Of a stretch of 56,259 bases of DNA, positions 1-8,475 are shown in pieces. Numbering within the stretch: position 1 is the stretch's first letter; every line of letters starts with the position of its first letter. Position numbers and translations under genes: made by a program. The notes under the pieces were generated by a model. It searched no databases, was not told the DNA's origin, and worked only from the letters and a program-made list of their open reading frames with translations. Source of the DNA: Nitrosomonas eutropha (lineage in GTDB: Bacteria; Pseudomonadota; Gammaproteobacteria; Burkholderiales; Nitrosomonadaceae); NCBI RefSeq assembly GCF_003201195.1, contig NZ_QICQ01000016.1:1-56259 (forward strand), written 5' to 3'.

Positions 1-213
1 AAACGGTATTATTACGACTCACACGATCAGTTGAAGGCCCATCTCCATCGCTTTGTGATGGCTTATAACTTCGCCAAAAGACTAAAAGCTCTCAAAGGCC
101 TAACACCCTATGAATACATCTGCAAAATCTGGAAAAATGAGCCAGATCGTTTTATCTTTGATCCATTCCAGCACACCGTGGGACTAAACAACCTAGGCCA
201 CGCATCAATCTGA
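1..213 (+). CDS. IS481-family transposase, C-terminal fragment (runs off left edge)
   Basis: The frame is open from base 1 to the TGA at 211-213, giving about 70 residues of a protein that starts outside the window. The residues LTPYEYICKIW and the following EPDRF...GLN ending match the C-terminal end of IS481/IS3-like DDE integrase transposases, after the catalytic core. The DDE residues lie outside the window, so I cannot say whether the element is intact. No terminal inverted repeat can be assigned after the stop. The next gene begins only after a 340-base regulatory region. Confidence 0.75.
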   Translation, partial: KRYYYDSHDQLKAHLHRFVMAYNFAKRLKALKGLTPYEYICKIWKNEPDRFIFDPFQHTVGLNNLGHASI

Positions 214-364
214 TACATGCAAAAGCTATAACGTAGCTCTATTCCATTCTCTTTATTTGCAATCCCCTCTACCACTCATCCTTCAGCATTAATCTTCCTG
301 CACCAGGCGATCTCCCGCCCGGCTGCAGGAATCCTGTCCGGATTCAGATATTTTCCCGTAATTT

Positions 365-420
365 CTGTAACAAAATAGTCATCAGGCTGTCACTAGCCTG
401 TCACTCGCTATCAGGATAAT
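365..420 (+). promoter_or_regulatory. Pho box (PhoB operator/promoter) upstream of the porin
   Basis: Four 7-base half-sites follow each other with 4-base spacers: CTGTAAC (365-371), TAGTCAT (376-382), CTGTCAC (387-393) and CTGTCAC (398-404). The 11-base period and the CTGTCAT-like consensus are those of PhoB binding sites. A -10-like GATAAT lies at 415-420, ten bases after the last half-site. In PhoB-activated promoters the box replaces the -35 element at this position. The gene downstream is a phosphate-selective-type porin, which fits. Seen: repeats and spacing. Inferred: PhoB control. Confidence 0.75.
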
Positions 421-549
421 TCCGACGACTGTATCAATACATCCTCACGATTTTTGAAACAGTCTACAAGAATAATTTTAATTACTATTCTCAGTCATGG
501 TGATCGACGTATATTTCTATACTTTAATAAGAGGATAAAAATCAAACAA

Positions 550-1995
550 ATGATGGCGAAAATTACAAGTATCAGGTCATTTGCATTACTCATATTTCTT
601 GTATTACCCACCTTGTCTGTTCCGCTTCCGGTCTGCGCAGAAAAACTTATCCTCTACATGGATACCGTCACCAAACAGCTTTATGCAGAGCCGGGTGAAA
701 ACAGGATCAAGCTGGGCGTATTCCAGCAGGTGGAAGAAACAGTATCCAAATCCTCAGCCGAAGAAAAGTCCAGACCGGATGAATCACCCACCAGACATGC
801 TGAAACCAGATCCGCACAAGATAGCGAACAGCGTGTAGAAACGCAGTCTAAACAAACAAACGAACAAATTAAACATGCATCGAGAACCCCTGTACCCTCT
901 GCAGAAAAACCCAAGGAAGAAAAAAAATGGTACGAAAGAATCAGCATCAAGGGTTATACACAATTCCGCTACGGAAAAAGTCTGTGGGGAGACAATGATG
1001 GCGCATCCTACTGGCAGGACAAATCTGCCGGACCGGATAAATCATCCTTCTTGATCAAAAGAGCGCGCCTGGCTCTTTCCGGGGATATTACCGATTATCT
1101 CTATTTTTACTTACAGGCAGATCTTGCCAGTAGCGCCATCTTAAGGGATGCTTATGGTGACCTATTCTTCGATAAAGGCAAGGAATATCGGGTTAGGGTC
1201 GGACAATCAAAAATTCCGCTCGGCTTCGAAAGCCTACAATCCAGCTCAGAGCGTCTCGCACTTGACCGCACCGATGCAATGGACTGTTGTAATGAGCGAG
1301 ACATCGGTGCATTCTTTATGTGGACGCCCACTCATGTACAAGAGCGGTTCAAAGCAGCGAAGAAACTGAAAGGCACGGGTGACTACGGTATGTTTTCCTT
1401 TGGTACTTTTGGTGGCCAGGGGCCCAACAATGTTGACCTGAATAACGGAGTGCACATCGTAGGCCGTCTCACCTATCCGTTCCAGTTTGGAAACGGCCAA
1501 CTTATTGAAGTAGGCGCATCCGCTTACCACGGCCGCTATGTTCCGAAATATGATAAAACCAAGATTACGGATGTACCTGAAAAAGGTATCAGAGATGAAC
1601 GTGTCGGGGTGCACGCTATACTTTATCCGCAGCCCTTTGGCTTACAAGCTGAATGGAACTGGGGAAATGGTCCCAGCCTAAGTGACGATAAGAAAACGAT
1701 TGCCAACCATTCCCTCAACGGCGGCTATGTTCAGGCAATGTATAAATACGATGGATTTCGTTGGGGAACCTTACTTCCATTCGTCAAATGGCAACGCTAT
1801 AACGGTGCACTGAGACTCCAGGATAATACCCCTCAGGATCGTGTAAGAGACTGGGAATTCGGGGTAGAATGGCAGATTTCACCGGCAGTTGAACTTACAA
1901 CGGTCTATCATATGATGAACCGCACTGATCTAAAATATGACAAGCAATTCAAGTCTGATGTCGTGAGATTCCAGGTACAGTGGAACTATTTCTAA
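550..1995 (+). CDS. Phosphate-selective porin O/P family outer-membrane protein
   Basis: The product is a predicted outer-membrane anion/phosphate channel of the OprO/OprP family. I chose ATG 550 (or 553) because it opens directly into a signal peptide, with a basic start, a hydrophobic core around ALLIFLVLP, and cleavage near residue 30 after VCA. The same frame can be read from TTG 454, but that adds a basic, non-signal-like leader. The mature protein begins with about 90 residues rich in Glu, Lys, Ser and Gln, then a beta-rich barrel starting near WYERISIKGYTQFRYG. It ends in the C-terminal Phe (QVQWNYF) expected for outer-membrane insertion. It is monocistronic and follows a strong Pho box, so induction by phosphate starvation is likely. 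Substrate specificity is inferred from family and promoter. Confidence 0.82.
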   Translation: MMAKITSIRSFALLIFLVLPTLSVPLPVCAEKLILYMDTVTKQLYAEPGENRIKLGVFQQVEETVSKSSAEEKSRPDESPTRHAETRSAQDSEQRVETQSKQTNEQIKHASRTPVPSAEKPKEEKKWYERISIKGYTQFRYGKSLWGDNDGASYWQDKSAGPDKSSFLIKRARLALSGDITDYLYFYLQADLASSAILRDAYGDLFFDKGKEYRVRVGQSKIPLGFESLQSSSERLALDRTDAMDCCNERDIGAFFMWTPTHVQERFKAAKKLKGTGDYGMFSFGTFGGQGPNNVDLNNGVHIVGRLTYPFQFGNGQLIEVGASAYHGRYVPKYDKTKITDVPEKGIRDERVGVHAILYPQPFGLQAEWNWGNGPSLSDDKKTIANHSLNGGYVQAMYKYDGFRWGTLLPFVKWQRYNGALRLQDNTPQDRVRDWEFGVEWQISPAVELTTVYHMMNRTDLKYDKQFKSDVVRFQVQWNYF

Positions 1996-2015
1996 TTTCT
2001 AAATAGATGGCCAAA

Positions 2016-2045
2016 GCGGGAGTTGCAGCAACATGCACTCCTGCC
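2016..2045. terminator. Imperfect hairpin between convergent porin and yajQ
   Basis: GGAGTTGCA and TGCACTCC form an imperfect stem (one bulged T) in the gap between the porin stop and the yajQ stop. The T-tract after it is weak, so a shared transcription end is plausible but unproven. Confidence 0.35.
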
Positions 2046-2103
2046 TCGTTTATTGTAGTAATCTTAAGAAGGAATAATTGATACCTGTTACCGAACCGAA
2101 CGT

Positions 2104-2589
2104 TCAATCCCGAAAATTACGGAATTGTAATGGCAATTCTGTAATACCGCCTTTCACTAGCTGAATTACTTCCTGTAAAACATCACGTTTTGCACCAGTT
2201 ACCCGTACAACCTCACCTTGAATGCTCGCCTGGACTTTAAGTTTGCTATCCTTGATCAGCTTGACAATTTTTCTGGCCAGATCGCTTTCCACTCCGGTTT
2301 TAACCGTAATTTTTTGCTTTACCTTGTTACCGCTTATTTTCTCAACCTGCCCCTTATCCAGACAGCGCACATCAATCTCTCGCTTGGTAAATTTGGCTAT
2401 CAGAATATCCATCACTTGACCGAGTTTGAATTCATCATCCGCAAAAAGATAAAGCTCATAGTCGGTCTGCTCGGCACGTGCATCCGAGCCCTTGAAATCA
2501 AAACGGGCAGAAACTTCCTTGTTAAGCTGATCAACCGCGTTACGAATTTCTTGTTTATCAACTTCAGAAACGATATCAAATGAAGGCAT
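2104..2589 (-). CDS. yajQ: YajQ family nucleotide/cyclic-di-GMP-binding protein
   Basis: The 161-residue product matches the full YajQ family (usual length about 160-163), beginning [15 protein letters not shown] and ending in the family's [14 protein letters not shown] tail. It has two alpha/beta half-domains. Family members have been reported to bind cyclic di-GMP and to act with a transcription factor in Xanthomonas, and others bind nucleotides or RNA, so the exact role here is open. The ATG is preceded by a good Shine-Dalgarno (CAGGAGAAG on the minus strand). It stands alone, convergent with the porin. Confidence 0.93.
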
Positions 2590-2699
2590 AACTTCTCCTG
2601 GTCAGACTGAAGGATTGAAGAACTGAATGTCATATTATAAGCCTTGCATCCAGCTTCAGTAACACTCTGGAACTCTTGATAAAGCAGGCAGTGCCCTGG

Positions 2700-3140
2700 T
2701 TACCAGGGTAGATAAAACATGGCTTTCGCCAGGATGACAATTGCCAGTACGTGGCAGAAGATGCTCAGGTGTAAGCGCTGTGAACGCCGCCTGTTCAGCA
2801 GACCGCGCTTCCGCCATATCATGGCTGTCACGAAATGACCGAAAACGCTGATTGCCAAGATGATCTTGATACTCAATAACAGTCCAAAACTGCTGGCCAG
2901 AGGCTGTGCCAGGGTCGCCTGATGTTGCCAGGCCATCCCTATTCCGGCGGAATACAGTACCAGAAGTACCCAGGGCATGATCCTGACAGCACGGTTACCA
3001 ATAGCGCGTTCAACCTCACGCATGATTTCGTGCGGCAGGTGCTTGCGTATACCTTCGATCATGACGACTTCAAAAAATACTGTTCCCGCAAAAGCGATCG
3101 CAGCCAGCAAATGCAGCGTTATCAACAAGCCATAACTCAT
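2700..3140 (-). CDS. CopD-like small integral membrane protein of the NO-response operon
   Basis: This 146-residue, very hydrophobic protein has about four membrane segments. It carries conserved-looking histidines (for example in ITLHLLAAIAFAGTVFFE and in the last two helices) like CopD/YphA-type membrane proteins that may bind haem or copper. A GAGGATT Shine-Dalgarno precedes the ATG at 3138-3140. It is the last gene of an operon with NnrS (40-base gap) and a truncated haemoglobin, and such small CopD-like genes recur beside nnrS in betaproteobacteria. Its biochemical activity is unknown. A link to NO or metal/haem stress is inferred only from context. Confidence 0.72.
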   Translation of the reverse strand: MSYGLLITLHLLAAIAFAGTVFFEVVMIEGIRKHLPHEIMREVERAIGNRAVRIMPWVLLVLYSAGIGMAWQHQATLAQPLASSFGLLLSIKIILAISVFGHFVTAMIWRKRGLLNRRRSQRLHLSIFCHVLAIVILAKAMFYLPW

Positions 3141-3180
3141 TGCATGAATCCTCTTGGTTGAATATTCATACGTTCAACGA

Positions 3181-4404
3181 TCAGTGAGGCTGTGCCGGAA
3201 TATTTCCCGGCTTGATCACCGGAGGCGATTGATCTGCACGCGGCCGGATCAACATTGGAAGAAAACGCCAGAGGTAAAGTACAAAGGCCGATATCCAGAT
3301 CGCAGACGAACCATGCAACAGGCCTGGCACGTAAGCAGTTGGCAACAGCGCCGCCAGTCGCAGTACAGCAGCCGTGATAATTAACATATACAAAATGACC
3401 ATGCTGCGATCAGTACGTAATGGCCGCCCCAGGTGACCCAATGCAGTACGGGTAACCATGCCGATAATCAGTATCGCAAAGCCTGCCACGCCGATTACAT
3501 GCACTGGCCAGGCAGCACGGGAGATCCAGCCTGCAGAATAAGCGGCTGCAACCAGCAAACCAATACCCAGCCCGGCGTATCCAGTATAAAGAATCCACAA
3601 TAATGGCACCTGTCGAACGGCCCACGGCTTCCAGGCAAGCAGTTGCCACAGAGCAAGAGTCCCGGCGGCTGCCAGCGCGATTGCCGCTGCCGAGGTCCAC
3701 CCTAACAGCAAGAACACAATGGCGAAAATGCTCGCTGCAAGTTGCCATTGACCACTGCCGGTAAGCATCGGGATCGTCAAACCCTGCACTGCCCGCATAG
3801 CGAAAAATGGAATCACCCGGCGTGCAATCAACAGTGCGATCACTGCCATGCACAGCAGGCCGGCATGAAAACTCTCCATCAACAAAGCATAATCCCCTGC
3901 CTGTATAAACCACAGAAACAGGCCATCAGCCACACCTAGCCCCAGCACAAGCAGTGGTATACCGTAATTACGCTGGCTGCGTTTTTGATAAATAACTCGG
4001 CCCAGCGCCAGTGCCGCTATGCCGAAAAACAGCAGCTCACAAAGTGTTGCGATACCAAATGCTATCGATCCCGGCATCAAAAAACCAGCTCGCGCCACAA
4101 TCCACAACAGTGTCAACCCGCCTAGCGCACGACCGTGCAACGGATTGATGCCAGTCCAATTAGCACTAGCGGTCAGCAGGAATCCTACTGCAATAGTGGC
4201 GACGAACCCCCACAGCATTTCATGTGCGTGCCAGAGCATACCAGCTAACACACCCGTCAGCCATTGGGGTGCATATATCCATAGTGCTACCGAAATAGCT
4301 GCCCAGAAACAGCCTGCAATATACAGTGGCCGAAAGCCCAGGCTGAGGAAAGCAGCCCATTGCGGCGCTGGCAGCTGCTTCCTGATTTGTGATGACTCAA
4401 CCAT
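3181..4404 (-). CDS. nnrS: NnrS family haem-copper membrane protein
   Basis: This is a 407-residue polytopic membrane protein, probably with twelve helices, typical of NnrS (usual length about 390-410). Recognisable features include the early FRPLYIAGCFWA segment, the HAHEMLWGF motif near residue 60 (His residues likely binding haem or metal), and a late GHLGRPL motif. NnrS proteins contain haem and copper and protect cells against nitrosative stress, apparently by limiting formation of metal-bound NO complexes. The start overlaps the end of the haemoglobin gene by eight bases, suggesting translational coupling. An NsrR-like operator precedes the operon. Confidence 0.92.
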   Translation of the reverse strand: MVESSQIRKQLPAPQWAAFLSLGFRPLYIAGCFWAAISVALWIYAPQWLTGVLAGMLWHAHEMLWGFVATIAVGFLLTASANWTGINPLHGRALGGLTLLWIVARAGFLMPGSIAFGIATLCELLFFGIAALALGRVIYQKRSQRNYGIPLLVLGLGVADGLFLWFIQAGDYALLMESFHAGLLCMAVIALLIARRVIPFFAMRAVQGLTIPMLTGSGQWQLAASIFAIVFLLLGWTSAAAIALAAAGTLALWQLLAWKPWAVRQVPLLWILYTGYAGLGIGLLVAAAYSAGWISRAAWPVHVIGVAGFAILIIGMVTRTALGHLGRPLRTDRSMVILYMLIITAAVLRLAALLPTAYVPGLLHGSSAIWISAFVLYLWRFLPMLIRPRADQSPPVIKPGNIPAQPH

Positions 4405-4801
4405 GAGGCAACCCCACAGGCATCACCTCAGGATGATGACTGATCTGATAACCCATCCACAGACTGCGGGCGATGCGATCAGCCATCATACAAATCTGTT
4501 CAGCCATGGCCTGATTCGATTGTTCAGCAGCGGTTTTATGGAACAGCTTGAGCCAGCGCTGAAACAGCTCTGCATTCAGATCAGGCAGGGCTATATGTTT
4601 GGGCATTGGCGTACCACTAAAACGATCAGTACCGCGCAAAATAGATGACCAAAAATCCACCATTCTGGTCAGATGGAGGCTCCAGTCATCAATATGTGCG
4701 TCGAAAATGGGACCAAGTGCTTCATCATCCCGTACCCGGGTATAAAAAGCGTGGATCAGGCGTGTGATATCTTCCTCAGTACACAACGTAGGATCAGGCA
4801 T
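4397..4801 (-). CDS. Group III truncated haemoglobin
   Basis: The 134-residue product has the 2-on-2 globin fold of group III truncated haemoglobins. The stretch VDFWSSILRGTDRFSG is followed by PKHIALPDL, whose His69 is the expected proximal haem ligand, then FQRWLKLF. Members of this group, such as Campylobacter Ctb, are linked to NO and oxygen chemistry under nitrosative stress. A strong AGGAGA Shine-Dalgarno sits at 4810-4815 before the ATG. It is first in the operon with nnrS and the CopD-like gene, directly downstream of an NsrR-like palindrome. NO detoxification or sensing is the likely role; the reaction itself is not shown by sequence. Confidence 0.92.
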   Translation of the reverse strand: MPDPTLCTEEDITRLIHAFYTRVRDDEALGPIFDAHIDDWSLHLTRMVDFWSSILRGTDRFSGTPMPKHIALPDLNAELFQRWLKLFHKTAAEQSNQAMAEQICMMADRIARSLWMGYQISHHPEVMPVGLPHG

Positions 4802-4824
4802 GAATACTTCTCCTGAGCAGAGTA

Positions 4825-4852
4825 TTTATAAGATTGATTTTGAGTGTATCTT
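4825..4852 (-). promoter_or_regulatory. NsrR-like operator and -10 element of the NO-response operon
   Basis: At 4830-4852 an 11-1-11 inverted repeat reads AAGATTGATTT, T, GAGTGTATCTT. Its arms match the NsrR half-site AAGATGYATTT at 9 and 8 of 11 positions, with both outer AAGAT blocks perfect. On the minus strand a TATAAA (4825-4830) can serve as -10 element, which puts the palindrome over the spacer and -35 region where a repressor would block transcription. NsrR is an Fe-S repressor that releases DNA on NO exposure. Seen: palindrome and its place. Inferred: the regulator. Confidence 0.68.
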
Positions 4853-4861
4853 ATATTTGAG

Positions 4862-5353
4862 TACCTCAGCAAGCCAGACCATCAGTAATCCTCATCAAGG
4901 TTTTCCTTGGCCCGTGACACTGTTGCAACGCATCAATCATGGTGAAATACAGTGGTTTTTCAGAGATTTCTCAAGTATTGCCTGCTGACTTGTCATGATA
5001 CGATTCTGAATCAGGAGCAATCCAGTCAAGGCCACTTGCTGTCTATCAGGTATCCTTTAAAAGTATTAGTGAGGCAGTCAGCAAGGCAACCACAGGTGAT
5101 GCAAGCAAAGCGCAGCGAACAGCCGTGAGGCCGGCCCGTAGGGTGAGGCGCTTACGCCGAGCAAATACAGTTTACAAGCAACAAATAAGTATTTTGAGCC
5201 TGTTTTTAACGCAGTGATGGCAACGTAGACAGTTTTTCAGAGGATTCCCAGGAAAACTGGTAGCATCAAAATTATCTTTTGGCAGATAAAGAAACCCGGG
5301 AAGTTTTCAAGGTTTACAATCCTGCTCATTGTCTCTGTCTCGCGGAAAAAATT
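4862..5353. other. Long intergenic region with short direct repeats and a GC-rich repeat-like block
   Basis: No coding gene is convincing here. Two same-direction copies of a GTTTTTCAGAG motif followed by an ATTYC-type end occur at about 4955-4970 and 5232-5249; the same motif bounds the candidate miniature element at 19575-19697. Between them, at about 5100-5165, lies a GC-rich block with GGCCGGCC and a GGCG-CTTA-CGCC hairpin, unlike its AT-richer surroundings and reminiscent of dispersed intergenic repeats. This looks like the scar or ends of an old mobile element. No clear promoter for the following gene was found. Confidence 0.4.
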
Positions 5354-6466
5354 ATGCAGAAAAAAATTCATCTCATTGCTGGTGCACGCCCTAATTTTAT
5401 GAAAATTGCGCCAATTGTCCGCGCTTTGCAGCAGCAGGATAAATTGGCCTACAAGATTGTTCACACCGGTCAGCATTACGACCGGGCAATGAACGATGTT
5501 TTTTTCGAGGAGCTGGGCATCCCGCAACCAGATATCTTTATGGCAGCCGGCGGTGGCAGCCATTCACAGCAAACAGCAAAAATAATGATCGCCTTCGAGG
5601 AATATTGCTTGGCAGAGCAACCAGATGCGGTACTGGTTGTCGGCGATGTCAATTCAACCCTGGCCTGTTCGATCGTCGCCAAGAAACTGCACATTCCGGT
5701 TGCGCATGTCGAGGCAGGGTTGCGCAGCGGCGATATGTGCATGCCGGAGGAAATTAATCGCTTGGTGACAGATAGTATTACCGACTGGTTTTTTGTGACC
5801 GAGCCGAGTGGACAACAGCATTTGTTACGAGAAGGAAAACCGGCCTCAGCCATTCATTATGTCGGCCATGTTATGGTGGATAATCTGTTCTACCAAGTCG
5901 AACAGCTTGTCCGAGTAGACACTTCCGGATTTGAGACCAATCCACTTAAAACGTCACTGAAAGATCGCCCGTATGGCGTTGTCACCATGCACCGACCAAG
6001 CAATGTAGACTACCCTGAAACGCTGCAACGTATCAGCCAAGCATTGCAACAGATCGCCAAGCAGCTTCCGCTCATCTTTCCGGCCCATCCGCGCACACAA
6101 AACAATCTGAAAAAATTTAATATCGATCTGGGACCCAACATTACACTGATCGGCCCACAGGCTTACATGCCCTTTCTTCATCTCTGGAAGGATGCCACCG
6201 TTGTTCTGACTGATAGTGGCGGTTTGCAGGAAGAAACTACCGCCCTGGGAATTCCCTGTGTCACCATCCGGGAAAATACCGAACGGCCAGTCACGGTGGA
6301 TGAAGGTACCAACACACTGGCAGGAACCGATCCAGTACGAATACAGTCTGCGGTGGACAACATTTTACAAGGACGCGGCAAGCAGGGACGCCGGCCGAAT
6401 TTATGGGATGGCAATGCTGCACGGCGTATCGTGGAAATACTGACCAGAGAATTGGATCGCCCCTGA
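5354..6466 (+). CDS. wecB: UDP-N-acetylglucosamine 2-epimerase (non-hydrolysing)
   Basis: The enzyme interconverts UDP-GlcNAc and UDP-ManNAc in the cytoplasm, supplying ManNAc-type sugars for surface polysaccharides. The start at ATG 5354 gives 370 residues, the usual length, beginning MQKKIHLIAGARPNFMKIAP. The family signatures are present: HTGQHYD, HVEAGLRSGD (catalytic region), TMHRPSNVD, LTDSGGLQEE and a final RENTERPVT. An upstream in-frame TTG at 5279 would add a non-conserved leader, so I rejected it. The following manC-type gene is co-directional, 63 bases on. No glycosyltransferases or polymer export genes flank the pair here. Confidence 0.93.
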   Translation: MQKKIHLIAGARPNFMKIAPIVRALQQQDKLAYKIVHTGQHYDRAMNDVFFEELGIPQPDIFMAAGGGSHSQQTAKIMIAFEEYCLAEQPDAVLVVGDVNSTLACSIVAKKLHIPVAHVEAGLRSGDMCMPEEINRLVTDSITDWFFVTEPSGQQHLLREGKPASAIHYVGHVMVDNLFYQVEQLVRVDTSGFETNPLKTSLKDRPYGVVTMHRPSNVDYPETLQRISQALQQIAKQLPLIFPAHPRTQNNLKKFNIDLGPNITLIGPQAYMPFLHLWKDATVVLTDSGGLQEETTALGIPCVTIRENTERPVTVDEGTNTLAGTDPVRIQSAVDNILQGRGKQGRRPNLWDGNAARRIVEILTRELDRP

Positions 6467-6529
6467 ATTCAAAATTTCGAATGGTCAGCAAAAATCTGCC
6501 CTATTCTTCATAACCAATCTGATGCAAGC

Positions 6530-7981
6530 ATGAAACATTCCCTTACCCCAGTCATTCTTTCCGGTGGCTCAGGCACACGGCTATGGCCACTTTCGCGCCA
6601 GCAATATCCCAAGCAATTACTGCCGCTGGTTGATCAGCATTCCCTGCTGCAGGAAACCGTGCGCCGCCTGGATGGGCTGGATGATATCGTTATTCAACCG
6701 CCCATCATTGTGTGCAACGAGGAGTACCGTTTTGTGATTGCAGAGCAGCTTCGGCTTATCGGTAAAACCGGCAAGATCATTCTTGAACCATTCGGGCGGA
6801 ATACTGCGCCTGCTCTGACAATCGCGGCATTAGCTGCTATACAAGAAGGGAATGATCCGATCTTGCTGGTGATGCCATCTGACCATGTCATCACAGATAT
6901 AGCTGCCTTTCAGACAGCTGTTCACAAGGGTATACTGCTTGCCGAAAGCGGTATGTTGGTTACTTTTGGTATCACGCCTGATACGCCGGAAACCGGTTAT
7001 GGCTATATTCAGTACGGTACTGCACTACACGAACCGGGTACTTTCCAGATCTCCCGCTTTGTTGAAAAACCAGATCTGGTCACGGCACAGAATTATCTGC
7101 AAGAAGGTTCCTATTTATGGAACAGCGGCATGTTCATGATGCGCACATCTGTCTGGCTTGCTGCCATTGATACCTGCCGTCAAAATATTCTGGATGCCTG
7201 CCGCGCTGCATGGCAGCCGGAATCAGTAGATGGTGATTTTCACCGGATTGATAAAACTGCCTTTGCTGCCTGCCCCGGCGATTCCATTGATTATGCCGTG
7301 ATGGAATCACTTTCCACTCATCCGGATACCTTGCCGCCAGGCGCAATCATTCCGCTTTCAGCCGGATGGTCGGATATCGGCGCGTGGGATGCGTTGTGGC
7401 ACACCCTGCCAAAGGATGAATCAGGCAACGTCGTACGCGGCGATGTGTTATTGCAAGAGTGTTATAACACTCTTGCATTCTCCGAGCATCGACTGGTTGC
7501 TTGTATCGGCGTAAATAACGTAGTCATTGTGGAAACTTCTGACGCGATTCTGGTTGCACATCAGGACAAAACACAGGAAGTCAAACATATCGTTGACACC
7601 CTAAGGCAGAAAAACCGGCCGGAAACCCGCTCACATCGCAAAATATACCGCCCGTGGGGCTGGTACGATTCGATCGATACAGGTGAACGCTTCCAGGTCA
7701 AGCGCATTGTTGTCAACCCTGGCGCCGCATTATCATTACAAATGCACCATCACCGCGCCGAACACTGGATTGTGGTGCGTGGAACCGCACAGGTTACCCG
7801 GGCAGACAAAACCTTTCTGGTCAGTGAAAATGAATCCACTTTTATTCCGCTGGGGACACCGCACCGGCTGGAAAACCCAGGACGAGTGCCGCTGGAAATG
7901 ATTGAAGTCCAGTCCGGTTCCTATCTGGGAGAAGATGATATCGTCCGGTTTGAGGATAAATACGGCAGAAAGGAAAGTTAA
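6530..7981 (+). CDS. Mannose-1-phosphate guanylyltransferase / mannose-6-phosphate isomerase
   Basis: This is a bifunctional type II enzyme making GDP-mannose (and mannose-6-phosphate from fructose-6-phosphate) for exopolysaccharide or LPS sugars. The N-terminal nucleotidyltransferase domain shows GGSGTRLWPLSRQQYPKQ at residues 12-29, with a catalytic Arg and Lys, and FVEKP further on. The C-terminal cupin isomerase domain begins near RPWGWYDSI and carries the metal-binding motif LQMHHHRAEHWIVV. At 483 residues it has family length (ManC/CpsB/AlgA group; I cannot choose between these names). It follows wecB and ends before a small unlinked zinc-ribbon gene. Confidence 0.93.
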   Translation: MKHSLTPVILSGGSGTRLWPLSRQQYPKQLLPLVDQHSLLQETVRRLDGLDDIVIQPPIIVCNEEYRFVIAEQLRLIGKTGKIILEPFGRNTAPALTIAALAAIQEGNDPILLVMPSDHVITDIAAFQTAVHKGILLAESGMLVTFGITPDTPETGYGYIQYGTALHEPGTFQISRFVEKPDLVTAQNYLQEGSYLWNSGMFMMRTSVWLAAIDTCRQNILDACRAAWQPESVDGDFHRIDKTAFAACPGDSIDYAVMESLSTHPDTLPPGAIIPLSAGWSDIGAWDALWHTLPKDESGNVVRGDVLLQECYNTLAFSEHRLVACIGVNNVVIVETSDAILVAHQDKTQEVKHIVDTLRQKNRPETRSHRKIYRPWGWYDSIDTGERFQVKRIVVNPGAALSLQMHHHRAEHWIVVRGTAQVTRADKTFLVSENESTFIPLGTPHRLENPGRVPLEMIEVQSGSYLGEDDIVRFEDKYGRKES

Positions 7982-8093
7982 CAGGCTCGAGCCAGGCTGA
8001 TACAGCCCGCGATCAGGCAAAGCCACCCGGGAAATTGCTCTGGCAGTCAAGTATAATGCCGTTTTCAAAGACTTTATTTAAAGGAGAAAAAGC

Positions 8094-8411
8094 ATGCCGA
8101 TCTATGAGTATGCCTGCCATGCATGTGGATTGGAAAAGGAGTATCTACAGAAAATGAGTGATGCTCCGATCGCAAAGTGCCCTTCCTGCGGCAGCACTGA
8201 TTATGTCAAGAAAGTTTCTGCTGCAGGTTTCCAGCTGAAGGGAACTGGATGGTATGTAACAGATTTCAGAAACAAGAATACTGGCAGACCGGATTCAAAA
8301 CCAAAAGAGGAATCCGGCACGGAAACTACCAGCACCGATAAGACTGCTGCAAATACCGCGGCGACAACACCGACCACAACCACCGTGCCGTCTGCGCCTG
8401 CTACAGACTAG
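8094..8411 (+). CDS. FmdB family zinc-ribbon protein
   Basis: This small protein of 105 residues has an N-terminal zinc ribbon, [12 protein letters not shown], with Cys8/Cys11 and Cys29/Cys32 (KCPSCG) as likely zinc ligands. A low-complexity Thr/Ala/Ser tail covers the last 40 residues. An AAGGAG Shine-Dalgarno precedes the ATG. FmdB-type proteins often sit immediately before aspS in betaproteobacteria, as here (64-base gap). The function is not established; the name comes from a formamidase regulator, and regulation or RNA/protein binding is only a guess. Confidence 0.9.
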   Translation: MPIYEYACHACGLEKEYLQKMSDAPIAKCPSCGSTDYVKKVSAAGFQLKGTGWYVTDFRNKNTGRPDSKPKEESGTETTSTDKTAANTAATTPTTTTVPSAPATD

Positions 8412-8475
8412 CAGGATTTTTACACAGCAAGGTTATCTGAACCGTTTTTTCATTCAATCAACATTAACGTCACTT

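Noticed and set aside
454..549. Porin start at TTG 454
   Set aside because: It would put about 30 basic residues ahead of a perfect signal peptide; ATG 550/553 opens directly into that signal peptide.
4019..4648. 209-residue open frame on the plus strand opposite nnrS and the haemoglobin gene
   Set aside because: It is fully antisense to two well-recognised genes, has low-complexity composition, and matches no family.
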